From assembly GCA_017418975.1 (NCBI GenBank), contig JAFOMG010000006.1:1-64000 (forward strand): a stretch of DNA of 64,000 bases, read 5' to 3'. The notes beneath the pieces were generated by a model. The model saw nothing but the letters and a program-made list of their open reading frames with translations. It did no database searches and was not told the DNA's origin. The DNA comes from Sphingomonas sp. GTDB taxonomy: Bacteria > Pseudomonadota > Alphaproteobacteria > Sphingomonadales > Sphingomonadaceae. Made by a program: the position numbers and the translations under genes. Below, piece by piece: positions 54,574-63,220 of this stretch. Numbering within the stretch: the first letter of the stretch is position 1; the number at the start of each line of letters is the position of its first letter.

Positions 54574-55194
54574 CTATTCCTCGATCACCGCGCCATCCGG
54601 CCGCAGCACCTTGGCGAGCACGAAGCCGAACCCGATCTGCCAGGGCGTGTAGATCTTGAGCAGCTGGATCCAGTTGCTCGGAAAGGCTTCGTTCGTCGAG
54701 CCGGTGGTCATGTAGAGATAGACGACCAGCGCGCCGAGACCCGCCAGCATCGCCGTGCCGAACACCGCGAAGATCACCGGCGCGACACCGCGCCGGCCGA
54801 GGCCGCTGCCCAGCACGAACAGCAGGGCAAGACCCGCCCCCACGCCACCGCCGATCAGGCCGAACCGCATCGGATCGGTGGACGCGTTGACCTGGTTCGC
54901 CAGCTGGGCGCCCGCCCAGTGCGCGAAGGTGAGGCCGACGATCAGCACGACGACCTTCATCGCCAGCTTGTGGCCTCGCCCGGCCCAGACCAGGGGCAAG
55001 GTGAGCAGGGGTGTAAGCCACACGGCCGCGTTGGCGACATTCGCCAGGGTTAGCACGCACAACCCCGCGATGAAGAACAGGTGGCCGAGGATCAGCCACT
55101 TGAATGCCGTGCCCGCGGCGGAATCGAGGGCAAGATTGAACGACGAATGATACTCGCGGGGATCTTCATCCGCGAGGATTGCAGCATCAGACAT
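54574..55194 (-). CDS. Unknown multi-pass membrane protein (paralogue of 56762 gene)
   Basis: A 206-aa protein with about five hydrophobic segments after a short acidic tail (MSDAAILADEDPREYHSSFN). It contains LTPLLTLPLVWAG, GLTFAHWAGAQLAN and YTPWQIGFGFVLAKVL, which align by eye with LTPLFGMPYLFAS, LTFAHVAANYLAW and HLPWQACLAFFLAWL of the gene at 56762-57439. The two flank an NCS1 permease. Family unrecognised. Confidence 0.75.
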   Translation of the reverse strand: MSDAAILADEDPREYHSSFNLALDSAAGTAFKWLILGHLFFIAGLCVLTLANVANAAVWLTPLLTLPLVWAGRGHKLAMKVVVLIVGLTFAHWAGAQLANQVNASTDPMRFGLIGGGVGAGLALLFVLGSGLGRRGVAPVIFAVFGTAMLAGLGALVVYLYMTTGSTNEAFPSNWIQLLKIYTPWQIGFGFVLAKVLRPDGAVIEE

Positions 55195-55335
55195 AGGAAC
55201 ACTCCTCTATCCGGCCAATACACCTAGGGTGCGCCTCATCTTGAGTCGCGTCAACCGTCAACGAAGACCGATCTTGCAGTGCAGCGGGCTTCGCGCGACA
55301 TTCCGATCCGTTGCGCCGACATACTGGGGGGAAGC

Positions 55336-56793
55336 ATGGCGGACGAAGCGCTCTGGAACACCGACCTCGCGCCGACCGGGCCCGAGCAGCGCAGCTGGGC
55401 ATGGTATCACTATGCCGCGCTGTGGATCGGCATGATCGTCGCCGTGCCCGCCTGGATGCTCGCCGCCGGGCTGGTCGAGCAGGGCATGTCCGCCGGCCAG
55501 GCCGCCTTCACCGTGCTGCTGGGCAACGTCATCGTGCTCGTGCCGATGCTGCTGATCGGCCATGCCGGCGCCCGGCACGGCATCCCCTATGCGGTGCTCG
55601 TCCGCGCCGCGTTCGGCACGGCCGGGGCGCGGCTGCCCGCCCTGGCCCGCGCGCTGGTCGCCTGTGGCTGGTACGGCATCCAGACCTGGATCGGCGGCGA
55701 GGCGCTGCTCACCCTGCTCGGCGTGCTGGTCGGCGCCGATCTGCGCGGCGCCCCGCTCCCCGTGCTCGGCATCGGGATCGGGCAGCTGATCGCCTTCCTC
55801 CTCTTCTGGTCGCTCCAGCTCTTCTTCGTGCGCAAGGGGCTGCTCACCATCCGCCGGCTGGAGACCTGGACCGCGCCGGCCAAGATCCTGGTCTGCGTCG
55901 CGCTGGTCTGGTGGGCGGTGCAGGCGGCGGGCGGGCTCGGCCCCATCTTCCACGCCCCTTCCGCCTTCGTGCAGGGCGGGGCGAAGGCGGGGCAGTTCTG
56001 GGCGGTGTTCTGGCCCGCGCTCACCGCGATGATCGGCTATTGGGCAACGCTCGCGCTCAACATCCCCGATTTCACGCGCTTCGCCCGCTCGCAGCGCGAC
56101 CAGCTGATCGGCCAGTCGCTCGGCCTGCCGCCGATGATGGGACTGATCGCCCTCGCCAGCGTGATCACCACCAGCGCGACCGTGGTGATCTATGGCGAGG
56201 CGATCTGGGACCCGGTCGCGCTCTCCGGCCGGTTCGAGGGGCCGCTGGTGCTGCTCGGGCTGATCGTGATCAGCGTCGACACCATCTCGTGCAACATCGC
56301 CGCGAACCTCGTCTCCGCTTCCTATGACTTCTCCTCGCTCTGGCCGGCCCGGATCAGCTACCGCACCGGCGGCATGATCACCGCGGCGATCGCGATCCTG
56401 ATGATGCCGTGGAAGCTGCTCGCGTCCACCGGCGGCTATATCTTCGTCTGGCTCGCCGGCTATTCGGCGCTGCTGGGCCCGATCGCCGGCATCCTGATCG
56501 CCGATTACTGGCTGATCCGCCGGACCGAACTGCGGGTGGACGATCTCTATCGCGCGGATGGCGCCTACGCCTATCGCCGCGGCTGGAACCCGGCGGCGCT
56601 GATCGCCTTCGCGGCCGGGGTGCTGCCCAACCTGCCCGGCTTCCTCGCCACCGCCGCGCCCGGGGCCTTCGCCGTCGGGCCGGCATGGATGGCGATCTAC
56701 ACCTGGGCCTGGTTCGTCGGGCTGGCCATCGCGCTGCTCGCCTATCTCGCGCTGATGCGGCTCAGCCCGCGGGTCGCCGCCCCAGCCGCATGA
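55336..56793 (+). CDS. NCS1-family nucleobase/hydantoin permease
   Basis: A 485-aa transporter with about 12 hydrophobic segments and NCS1 features: WNTDLAPTGPEQRSWAWYHY before helix 1, the Trp/Gln-rich CGWYGIQTWIGGEAL, Asn in LNIPDFTRFARSQRDQ and a C-terminal DYWLIRRTELRVDDLYR. Relatives carry cytosine, allantoin, hydantoin or purines with Na+ or H+. The start at 55336 has GGGGGGAA just before it. It overlaps the 3' end of the convergent membrane-protein gene by 32 bases. Confidence 0.92.
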   Translation: MADEALWNTDLAPTGPEQRSWAWYHYAALWIGMIVAVPAWMLAAGLVEQGMSAGQAAFTVLLGNVIVLVPMLLIGHAGARHGIPYAVLVRAAFGTAGARLPALARALVACGWYGIQTWIGGEALLTLLGVLVGADLRGAPLPVLGIGIGQLIAFLLFWSLQLFFVRKGLLTIRRLETWTAPAKILVCVALVWWAVQAAGGLGPIFHAPSAFVQGGAKAGQFWAVFWPALTAMIGYWATLALNIPDFTRFARSQRDQLIGQSLGLPPMMGLIALASVITTSATVVIYGEAIWDPVALSGRFEGPLVLLGLIVISVDTISCNIAANLVSASYDFSSLWPARISYRTGGMITAAIAILMMPWKLLASTGGYIFVWLAGYSALLGPIAGILIADYWLIRRTELRVDDLYRADGAYAYRRGWNPAALIAFAAGVLPNLPGFLATAAPGAFAVGPAWMAIYTWAWFVGLAIALLAYLALMRLSPRVAAPAA

Positions 56794-57439
56794 GCCAGGC
56801 CAGGAAGAACGCCAGGCATGCCTGCCAGGGCAGATGCACGCACTCCAGCCAGAAGACGAAGCCCGCCGATTTGAGCTGATAGCCATGGGCGCCGGTGAGC
56901 AGCAGCCCCTGCGCCATGCCGAACGCGCCGAGCAGGGTGAGCGCGACGATGCCGAGCAGGATGATCGCGCGGCTGCCGGCATGGAAAGGCGCCAGGCGCA
57001 GCGGCAGGAGCAGCATCAGCGCCAGCGTGCCGCCGGCGAACCCGCCCACCGCCCCGGTGCCGAGATCCTCGACATAGGCCCGGGGATCGGGCTCGAGCGC
57101 GAAGCTGATCGAGGCGTGCCGCCAGGCGAGATAATTGGCCGCGACATGCGCGAAGGTGAGCACCGCGGTGAAATAGAGCAGCCGGCGCGCCCAGCCGCGC
57201 TGCCGCGCGCTCGCGAAGAGATAGGGCATGCCGAACAGCGGCGTGAGATACAGGCTGGGGCCGATCACCGGCGCCAGCACCACCTTCGGATCGGGATAGA
57301 GCAGGATCGCAAGCGCCAGCGCCACCGCATAGACGACCGCGCCGACCAGCAGCCAGGTGAAGGCATGATGGAAACGGACATTGCGCCGCCGCGCCTGCGC
57401 CGCGGCGAGTCTGTCCATCCTGCTCGCCCCCCGGCCCAT
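56762..57439 (-). CDS. Unknown multi-pass membrane protein (paralogue of 54574 gene)
   Basis: A 225-aa protein with a basic N-terminus and about six hydrophobic segments. LTFAHVAANYL, DLGTGAVGGFAGGTLALML and FWLECVHLPWQACLAFFLAWL align by eye with the gene at 54574-55194. It converges on and overlaps the permease gene by 32 bases. Start is uncertain (57439 or the Met eight codons in). Confidence 0.72.
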   Translation of the reverse strand: MGRGASRMDRLAAAQARRRNVRFHHAFTWLLVGAVVYAVALALAILLYPDPKVVLAPVIGPSLYLTPLFGMPYLFASARQRGWARRLLYFTAVLTFAHVAANYLAWRHASISFALEPDPRAYVEDLGTGAVGGFAGGTLALMLLLPLRLAPFHAGSRAIILLGIVALTLLGAFGMAQGLLLTGAHGYQLKSAGFVFWLECVHLPWQACLAFFLAWLMRLGRRPAG

Positions 57440-57468
57440 GGGGCCATCCTGCCAGAGCTCCCCTTGCT

Positions 57469-57552
57469 CGTCATCCCCGCGAAGGCGGGGATCCAGAGTC
57501 GCGAAGGACAGCGTTCCGCCATTCTGGATCCCCGCCTTCGCAGGGATGATGA
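57469..57552. repeat. Family B palindromic repeat, third paired copy
   Basis: CGTCATCCCCGCGAAGGCGG at the left faces CTGGATCCCCGCCTTCGCAG at the right with about 30 bases between them, a compact version of the copies at 226-362 and 27078-27216. It separates the membrane-protein gene from clpX. Confidence 0.75.
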
Positions 57553-57579
57553 TTATTGGCTTGAGGGCATCGCAAAGCG

Positions 57580-57612
57580 AAAGGCCCTCCCCGCTCTCGC
57601 GGAAAGGGCCTC
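57580..57612 (-). terminator. Probable clpX terminator
   Basis: On the minus strand AGGCCCT and AGGGCCT close a stem with an inner CCGC-GAGA-GCGG hairpin, followed by TTTC. It lies 32 bases beyond the clpX stop. Confidence 0.6.
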
Positions 57613-57643
57613 CTGAACTCCAGCCGGAGCTGGCGCGCTATGT

Positions 57644-58900
57644 TCAGCCCGCCTTTTCCTTCTTGGCATAGACGCGCACCGGCTCCTTGGTGCCGCCGAC
57701 CACGTCCTTGTCGACCACGACCTCGTCCACCCCGTCCATCGACGGCAGGTCGAACATCGTGTCGAGCAGGATGCCCTCCAGGATCGAGCGGAGGCCGCGC
57801 GCGCCGGTCTTGCGCTCGATCGCCTTCTTCGAGACCGCGGTGAGCGCATCGTCGTTGAAGCCGAGCTTCACGCCCTCCATGTCGAACAGCTTCTGATACT
57901 GCTTGACCAGCGCGTTCTTCGGCTCGGTGAGGATCTTGATCAGCGCCTCGACGTCGAGGTCCTCGAGCGTCGCGATCACCGGCAGGCGGCCGACGAACTC
58001 GGGGATCAGGCCGAACTTGAGCAGATCCTCCGGCTCGACCTGCTTCAGCATCTCGCCGGTGCGGCGCTCGTCCGGTGCCGCGACATGCGCGCCGAAGCCG
58101 ATCGACTTGCCCTGCAGGCGATCGCCGATGATCTTCTCGAGGCCCGAGAAGGCGCCGCCGCAGATGAACAGGATGTTGGTCGTGTCCACCTGCAGGAATT
58201 CCTGCTGCGGATGCTTGCGGCCGCCCTGCGGCGGAACCGAAGCCGTGGTGCCTTCCATCAGCTTGAGCAGCGCCTGCTGCACGCCCTCGCCCGAGACGTC
58301 GCGGGTGATCGACGGGTTCTCGGCCTTGCGGCTGATCTTGTCGATCTCGTCGATATAGACGATGCCGCGCTGCGCCCGCTCGACATTATAGTCCGAGGCC
58401 TGGAGCAGCTTGAGGATGATGTTCTCCACGTCCTCGCCGACATAGCCGGCTTCGGTGAGCGTGGTGGCGTCCGCCATGGTGAACGGCACGTCGAGGATGC
58501 GCGCCAGCGTCTGCGCCAGCAGCGTCTTGCCGCAGCCGGTGGGGCCGACGAGCAGGATGTTCGACTTGGAAAGCTCGACGTCGGCGCCCTTGGCGCCGTG
58601 GTTCAGCCGCTTGTAGTGGTTGTGCACCGCCACCGACAGCACGCGCTTGGCGCGCTTCTGGCCGATCACATAATCGTCGAGGACGTCGCAGATCTCCTGC
58701 GGCGTCGGAACCCCGCCGTCCTTCTTGCTGACGAGCGCGGACTTGGTCTCTTCGCGAATGATGTCGTTGCAGAGCTCCACGCACTCGTCGCAGATGAACA
58801 CGGTCGGGCCCGCGATGAGCTTGCGCACCTCGTGCTGCGACTTGCCGCAGAACGAGCAGTAGAGCGTGCTCTTCGAGTCACCGCCGCTGAGCTTGGTCAT
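57644..58900 (-). CDS. clpX: ATP-dependent Clp protease, ATPase subunit ClpX
   Basis: A 418-aa AAA+ unfoldase that feeds proteins to ClpP. The N-terminal zinc domain ([19 protein letters not shown]), Walker [16 protein letters not shown], Walker [11 protein letters not shown], the pore and IGF-loop region ([10 protein letters not shown]) and C-terminal small domain ([11 protein letters not shown]) are all normal. It follows clpP by 120 bases. Confidence 0.98.
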   Translation of the reverse strand: MTKLSGGDSKSTLYCSFCGKSQHEVRKLIAGPTVFICDECVELCNDIIREETKSALVSKKDGGVPTPQEICDVLDDYVIGQKRAKRVLSVAVHNHYKRLNHGAKGADVELSKSNILLVGPTGCGKTLLAQTLARILDVPFTMADATTLTEAGYVGEDVENIILKLLQASDYNVERAQRGIVYIDEIDKISRKAENPSITRDVSGEGVQQALLKLMEGTTASVPPQGGRKHPQQEFLQVDTTNILFICGGAFSGLEKIIGDRLQGKSIGFGAHVAAPDERRTGEMLKQVEPEDLLKFGLIPEFVGRLPVIATLEDLDVEALIKILTEPKNALVKQYQKLFDMEGVKLGFNDDALTAVSKKAIERKTGARGLRSILEGILLDTMFDLPSMDGVDEVVVDKDVVGGTKEPVRVYAKKEKAG

Positions 58901-59020
58901 TCAATCCATCCTTGGTGCGCCGCGCGCACGTTACGCCACCCGCCATCCTACACGCGGGAGATTATCCGGCAAACCCGGAATCTGGCTATTACACCAGACT
59001 CCTTAAACAGCTCCTGACGA

Positions 59021-59677
59021 TCAGGCCGCCGCGGCTTCGCCATCGGTCGGGACCGGCCGCTTCTCGTACACTTCGTCGACCAGGCCGAATTCCTTCGCCT
59101 CATTCGCCTCCAGGAAAGTGTCGCGGTCCATCGCGCGCTCGATCCTGTCGAGCGGCTGGCCGGTATATTTCACATAGAGATCGTTCATCCGCGCGCGGAT
59201 CCGCAGGATCTCCTTGGCCTGGATCTCGATGTCCGAGGCCATGCCCTGGGCTCCGCCCGAGGGCTGGTGGATCATGATGCGGGCATTGGTGAGCGCCACG
59301 CGCAGGCCCGGCTCGCCCGAGGCGAGCAGGAAGCTGCCCATCGAGGCGGCCTGGCCGATGCAGACCGTGCCGACGCGCGGACGGATATACTGCATGGTGT
59401 CGTGGATCGCCATGCCGGCGGTCACCACGCCGCCCGGCGAGTTGATGTACATCCAGATGTCCTTCTTCGGGTTCTCGGACTCGAGGAAGAGCAGCTGGGC
59501 GGTGATCAGCGAGGCCATATGGTCCTCGACAGGGCCGGTCACGAAAACGATTCGCTCGCGCAGCAGGCGCGAATAGATGTCGAAGCTGCGCTCGCCGCGG
59601 CTCGACTGCTCGATGACGATGGGAACGAGACCGCCGGTGACGGGGTCAATGGTCATCTGACCGGAAAGCGGATGCAT
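59021..59677 (-). CDS. clpP: ATP-dependent Clp protease, proteolytic subunit ClpP
   Basis: A 218-aa serine protease of the ClpXP complex. The catalytic Ser lies in [14 protein letters not shown], the His in [11 protein letters not shown] and the Asp in [11 protein letters not shown], at the usual spacing. Length is typical including a short propeptide-like N-terminus. It begins the clpP-clpX unit and has a heat-shock-like promoter upstream. Confidence 0.98.
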   Translation of the reverse strand: MHPLSGQMTIDPVTGGLVPIVIEQSSRGERSFDIYSRLLRERIVFVTGPVEDHMASLITAQLLFLESENPKKDIWMYINSPGGVVTAGMAIHDTMQYIRPRVGTVCIGQAASMGSFLLASGEPGLRVALTNARIMIHQPSGGAQGMASDIEIQAKEILRIRARMNDLYVKYTGQPLDRIERAMDRDTFLEANEAKEFGLVDEVYEKRPVPTDGEAAAA

Positions 59678-59712
59678 GGGTGAAAATCTCGTTATGTCTG
59701 TTTGCCCGGCCC

Positions 59713-59742
59713 AACATCGGCGCTTGGCGAGCGGAGTTCAAG
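59713..59742 (-). promoter_or_regulatory. Candidate heat-shock promoter of clpP
   Basis: On the minus strand CTTGAA (59742-59737) matches the sigma-32 -35 box, and CCGATGTT (59720-59713) lies about 16 bases downstream as a partial -10 (consensus CCCCATNT). It is 36 bases ahead of the clpP start. Confidence 0.4.
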
Positions 59743-59878
59743 CCTTGGTTATGGTTAGTCGCGACAAGGGCCTTCACGGAGGGGCCGCCACCGGGAAACG
59801 GGCGGATGCCCCGCCAGGGATACGCCCCCCGGCCCACGCTGCCTTGAAGGCGCAACGCTGCCGTCCCATGATGGCATC

Positions 59879-60916
59879 ATGACGACGCGCAAGGTCCTGG
59901 TCACCGGCGGCTCCGGCTTCGTGGGCAGCCATGTCATCCTCCAGCTGCTGGCGGCGGGGCACGATGTCCGCACCACCGTCCGCAGCCTCGCCCGCGAGCC
60001 GCAGGTCCGCGCGACGCTCGAGCGGGCCGGCGCCGATACGCGCCGCCTGACTTTCGCCGCCGCCGATCTGGAGCGGGACGAAGGCTGGGCGGAAGCCGTG
60101 GCCGGCTGCGACTATGTGCAGCACGTCGCGTCCCCCTTCCCGCAGAGCCAGCCCGCGGACGAGCAGGAGCTGATCCGCCCGGCGGTGGACGGCACGCTCC
60201 GGGTGCTGCGGGCAGCGCGCGACGCCGGCGTGAGGCGCGTCGTGCTCACCTCCAGCTTCGCCGCGATCGGCTATGGCCATGGCCAGCGCCACAGCGACTA
60301 TACCGAAGCCGACTGGACCGATGTGAACGGCCCCGCCGTCCAGCCCTATATGAAGTCCAAGACGCTCGCCGAGCGCGCGGCGTGGGACTTCGTTGCGGCC
60401 GAGGGCAACGGGCTCGAGCTGGCGGTGGTCAATCCCGTCGGCATCTTCGGCCCCGCGCTCAACGACGACCTCTCCACGTCGATCTGGCTGGTGAAGTCGA
60501 TGCTCGAGGGCAGGATGCCCGGCCTGCCCGATTTGTGGTTCGGCGTCGTCGACGTGCGCGACGTGGCCGGCCTGCAGATCGAGGCGATGACGCATGCCGG
60601 CGCGGCGGGCGAGCGCTTCCTCGCCGTGGCGGGCAAGGCCGTCTCGATTCCCGAGATGGCGGACATCCTGCGCGCCGATCTGGGCGATGCGGCCCGCAAC
60701 ATCACGCGCCGCCGCATCCCGAGCTGGCTGGTGCGCATCCTCGCCCTGTTCAATCCGATGGCGCGCGAGGCGGCGCCGCGGCTCGGCATCCGGGCCAATG
60801 CCAGCAACGTCAAGGCGCGCAAGCTGCTCGACTGGCAGCCGCGCGGCAATGCGGAGGCGATCCTCGCCACCGCCCACAGCCTGATCGCGCTGGGCCTGGT
60901 GGAGGGCCGCCGCTGA
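59879..60916 (+). CDS. NAD-dependent epimerase/dehydratase (aldehyde-reductase type SDR)
   Basis: A 345-aa extended short-chain dehydrogenase/reductase. The cofactor motif VTGGSGFVGSHV is at the N-terminus, Ser in VVLTSSFAAIG and the Tyr-Lys pair in QPYMKSKTLAER form the active site, and VVNPVGIFGP follows. It resembles the dihydroflavonol-reductase-like aldehyde reductases. Substrate unknown. It is divergent from clpP. Confidence 0.9.
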   Translation: MTTRKVLVTGGSGFVGSHVILQLLAAGHDVRTTVRSLAREPQVRATLERAGADTRRLTFAAADLERDEGWAEAVAGCDYVQHVASPFPQSQPADEQELIRPAVDGTLRVLRAARDAGVRRVVLTSSFAAIGYGHGQRHSDYTEADWTDVNGPAVQPYMKSKTLAERAAWDFVAAEGNGLELAVVNPVGIFGPALNDDLSTSIWLVKSMLEGRMPGLPDLWFGVVDVRDVAGLQIEAMTHAGAAGERFLAVAGKAVSIPEMADILRADLGDAARNITRRRIPSWLVRILALFNPMAREAAPRLGIRANASNVKARKLLDWQPRGNAEAILATAHSLIALGLVEGRR

Positions 60917-60949
60917 ACGCCTTGGGACTTGCCAGGACAAGCACCCTTC

Positions 60950-60977
60950 CGTCATTCCCGCCTGCGCGGGGATGACG
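60950..60977. repeat. Single family B module forming a short hairpin
   Basis: GTCATTCCCGCCTGCGCGGG followed by GATGACGG is a single module that itself forms a stem (GTCATTCCCGC opposite GCGGGGATGAC). It lies after the epimerase gene and may act as its terminator. Confidence 0.65.
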
Positions 60978-61112
60978 GGTATTGGGCACTCCTTGCCTCG
61001 AGGTGACAGTCGCCGATCGCCTTCGGCCCCATCGTTTCGGATCGACCTTTGCCCGCCTTCCCCTTACAGGGGCACGAACCTTGCCTGGATGCGCGCCTTG
61101 GTCAGCCAATCG

Positions 61113-61802
61113 ATGCCCGACGATCCCGTACGCCTCCTCCTCGTCGAAGATGACGAACCGCTGCGCCGGCTGCTGACGGACCAGCTGCGGGAACGCGGCT
61201 ATGCGGTCCAATCGGTTGCCGATGGGCGCGCGGCGATCGCCGCGATCGGCGACGATCCGTTCGACATCGTGATCCTCGACCGGATGCTCCCGTTCGTCGA
61301 CGGAGTCGACGTGCTGCGCTGGCTGCGCGAGCAGGAAGTCATGACGCCGGTGATCCTGCTGACGGCGCTCGGCCGGCTTCCCGAACGGGTGGAGGGGCTG
61401 GAGGCGGGCGCCGACGATTATGTCGTGAAGCCGTTCGAGACCGACGAGCTCCATGCGCGCATCCGCGCCCTGCTCCGCCGCCGCCAGGCCAATGGCACCG
61501 ACAGCGCGACGGTGACCGCGGGCGACGTCACGGTGAGCGTCGCCCGGCACCGGGTCACGCGCGCCGGCCAGCCGATCGAGCTGCACAAGACCGAGATCAA
61601 GCTGCTCGCCGAGCTCGTCCGCGAGGCGGGCACGGTGCTCACCCGGCCGCTGCTGCTCGAGCGCGTCTGGGGCTATGACTTCGTCCCCACCACCAACATC
61701 GTCGACGCCTATATCCGGCGCCTGCGCCAGCGGCTCGAGCTGCCCGGCCTGCCCGATCCGATCGTGACCGTGCGCGGAGTCGGCTACATGTTCCGCGCCT
61801 GA
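61113..61802 (+). CDS. OmpR-family response regulator
   Basis: A 229-aa two-component regulator. The receiver domain has the acidic pocket LLLVEDDEP, the phospho-Asp in DIVILDRMLPF, Thr in ILLTALG and Lys in DYVVKPFE; the C-terminal winged helix has LLLERVWGYDF and VDAYIRRLRQRL. The start at 61113 is the minimal one, with 61089 an alternative, as neither has a clear ribosome site. The kinase gene follows after four bases. Confidence 0.95.
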   Translation: MPDDPVRLLLVEDDEPLRRLLTDQLRERGYAVQSVADGRAAIAAIGDDPFDIVILDRMLPFVDGVDVLRWLREQEVMTPVILLTALGRLPERVEGLEAGADDYVVKPFETDELHARIRALLRRRQANGTDSATVTAGDVTVSVARHRVTRAGQPIELHKTEIKLLAELVREAGTVLTRPLLLERVWGYDFVPTTNIVDAYIRRLRQRLELPGLPDPIVTVRGVGYMFRA

Positions 61803-61805
61803 GCC

Positions 61806-63143
61806 ATGGCGCCGCCTCGCTCGCTCCGGGCGATCGCGCTCGCCTTCCTCACCGCCATAGCGCTCGCGACGGTGCTGACCTGCGCCGGAGTCTATCTGGC
61901 GCTCGTCGGCGCGATCGATCGGCAGGTGGACAAGCGGCTGAACGGGCAAGCCGCTGAGCTGCTCGCCGACAATCCCGATCAAACGCTGCTCATGTACCGG
62001 ATCGCGCAGGAAACCCGGCGGCGCGACAGCGGCGATATCGGCTTCCTGCTGACCGACGCGAGCGGCAGGCACCTGGCCGGCAACATGACGCCCGCGCACG
62101 GCTTCCCCCAGGGCCTCTCGACGATCGACCGGACCGCCGGCATCCATGGCCTCACCCGCGGACGGGCACTGGTGCATGCGCTGCCGAATGGCCTGACCCT
62201 GGCATTGGCGGCGGAGAGCGAGCCGATCGATCACCATGATTCGCACCGCATGCTGATCCTATCGTCGGGTTTCGGCACGATCCTGCTGCTCGTGGCGCTG
62301 GGCACGCTCGCGCTCGGCCTCGCGATCCGGCGCAATATCGAAGCGGTGCGCAAGGCAGCGGAAGCGATCGTCGATGGCGACCTGCGCGCGCGCGTTCCGG
62401 TCGAGCGGGCGGGCTCGGCGTTCGGGCGCCAGGCCGAGGCGTTCAACCACATGCTCGATCGGATCGAGGCGCTGATGACCAGCCTCTCCCAGATCTCCAA
62501 CGACGTCGCGCACGATCTGCGCACGCCGCTGGCCCGGCTCCACGGCCAGCTTGCCGGGCTCGCCGCCCAGCCCGGCGCCGATGCGCTCCGCCCCCAAATC
62601 GAGGAAGCGATGGCGCAGAGCGCGGAGATACTGGCGATGTTCGCCGCGATCCTGCGCATCACCGAAGTCGAGGGCGGCGATCGCCGGTCGATGTTCCGCC
62701 GGCTCGACCTGGCGGAGATCGCCGCGGGCGCGGCCGAGGCACTCGAGGTCCTGGCGGACGAGAGGGGCCAGACGCTTCGCCTCGGGCCCTGGGACAGCGC
62801 GCCGGTCGAGGGGGACGCGCGGCTGCTCACCCAGCTCGTCGTCAACCTGATCGAGAACGCGGTCAACCACACGCCGCCGGGCTCGATGCTCGCGGTGTCG
62901 GTGGCGCGGGAAACCGATGCCGCCATCCTCACCGTCGCCGACAACGGCCCCGGCATCGCGCCGGACGAGCATGCGCGCGCGCTGCGCCGCTTCGGCCGGC
63001 TCGAGCATAGCCGGAACCGCCCCGGGCACGGGCTCGGCCTGCCGCTGGTGCAGGCGATCGCCGCGCTCCATCGCGGCACGCTCGAGCTGGCGGACAACCG
63101 GCCCGGCCTGCGCGTCCGCGTCCGCCTGCCGCTCGCCCCATGA
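61806..63143 (+). CDS. Membrane sensor histidine kinase
   Basis: A 445-aa kinase with two transmembrane helices (about residues 9-30 and 152-174) enclosing a periplasmic sensor, a HAMP segment, the H-box DVAHDLRTPLARLHGQL, N-box VVNLIENAVNHTPPG, and G-boxes DNGPGIAPDEHA and GHGLGLPLVQAI. It partners the preceding regulator. It is followed by a terminator and a TonB receptor gene on the opposite strand; a regulatory link with that receptor is possible but not shown. Confidence 0.95.
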   Translation: MAPPRSLRAIALAFLTAIALATVLTCAGVYLALVGAIDRQVDKRLNGQAAELLADNPDQTLLMYRIAQETRRRDSGDIGFLLTDASGRHLAGNMTPAHGFPQGLSTIDRTAGIHGLTRGRALVHALPNGLTLALAAESEPIDHHDSHRMLILSSGFGTILLLVALGTLALGLAIRRNIEAVRKAAEAIVDGDLRARVPVERAGSAFGRQAEAFNHMLDRIEALMTSLSQISNDVAHDLRTPLARLHGQLAGLAAQPGADALRPQIEEAMAQSAEILAMFAAILRITEVEGGDRRSMFRRLDLAEIAAGAAEALEVLADERGQTLRLGPWDSAPVEGDARLLTQLVVNLIENAVNHTPPGSMLAVSVARETDAAILTVADNGPGIAPDEHARALRRFGRLEHSRNRPGHGLGLPLVQAIAALHRGTLELADNRPGLRVRVRLPLAP

Positions 63144-63147
63144 GAAA

Positions 63148-63175
63148 CGGCCCGGACGGATAACCGCCCGGGCCG
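63148..63175 (+). terminator. Terminator after the two-component genes
   Basis: CGGCCCGG (63148-63155) pairs with CCGGGCCG (63168-63175), followed by CCTTTCG. It lies five bases after the kinase stop and between convergent genes. Confidence 0.7.
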
Positions 63176-63220
63176 CCTTTCGCGCAATCCGCTCCCCGGC
63201 TCGTCGCCGGGGACCGGGTA

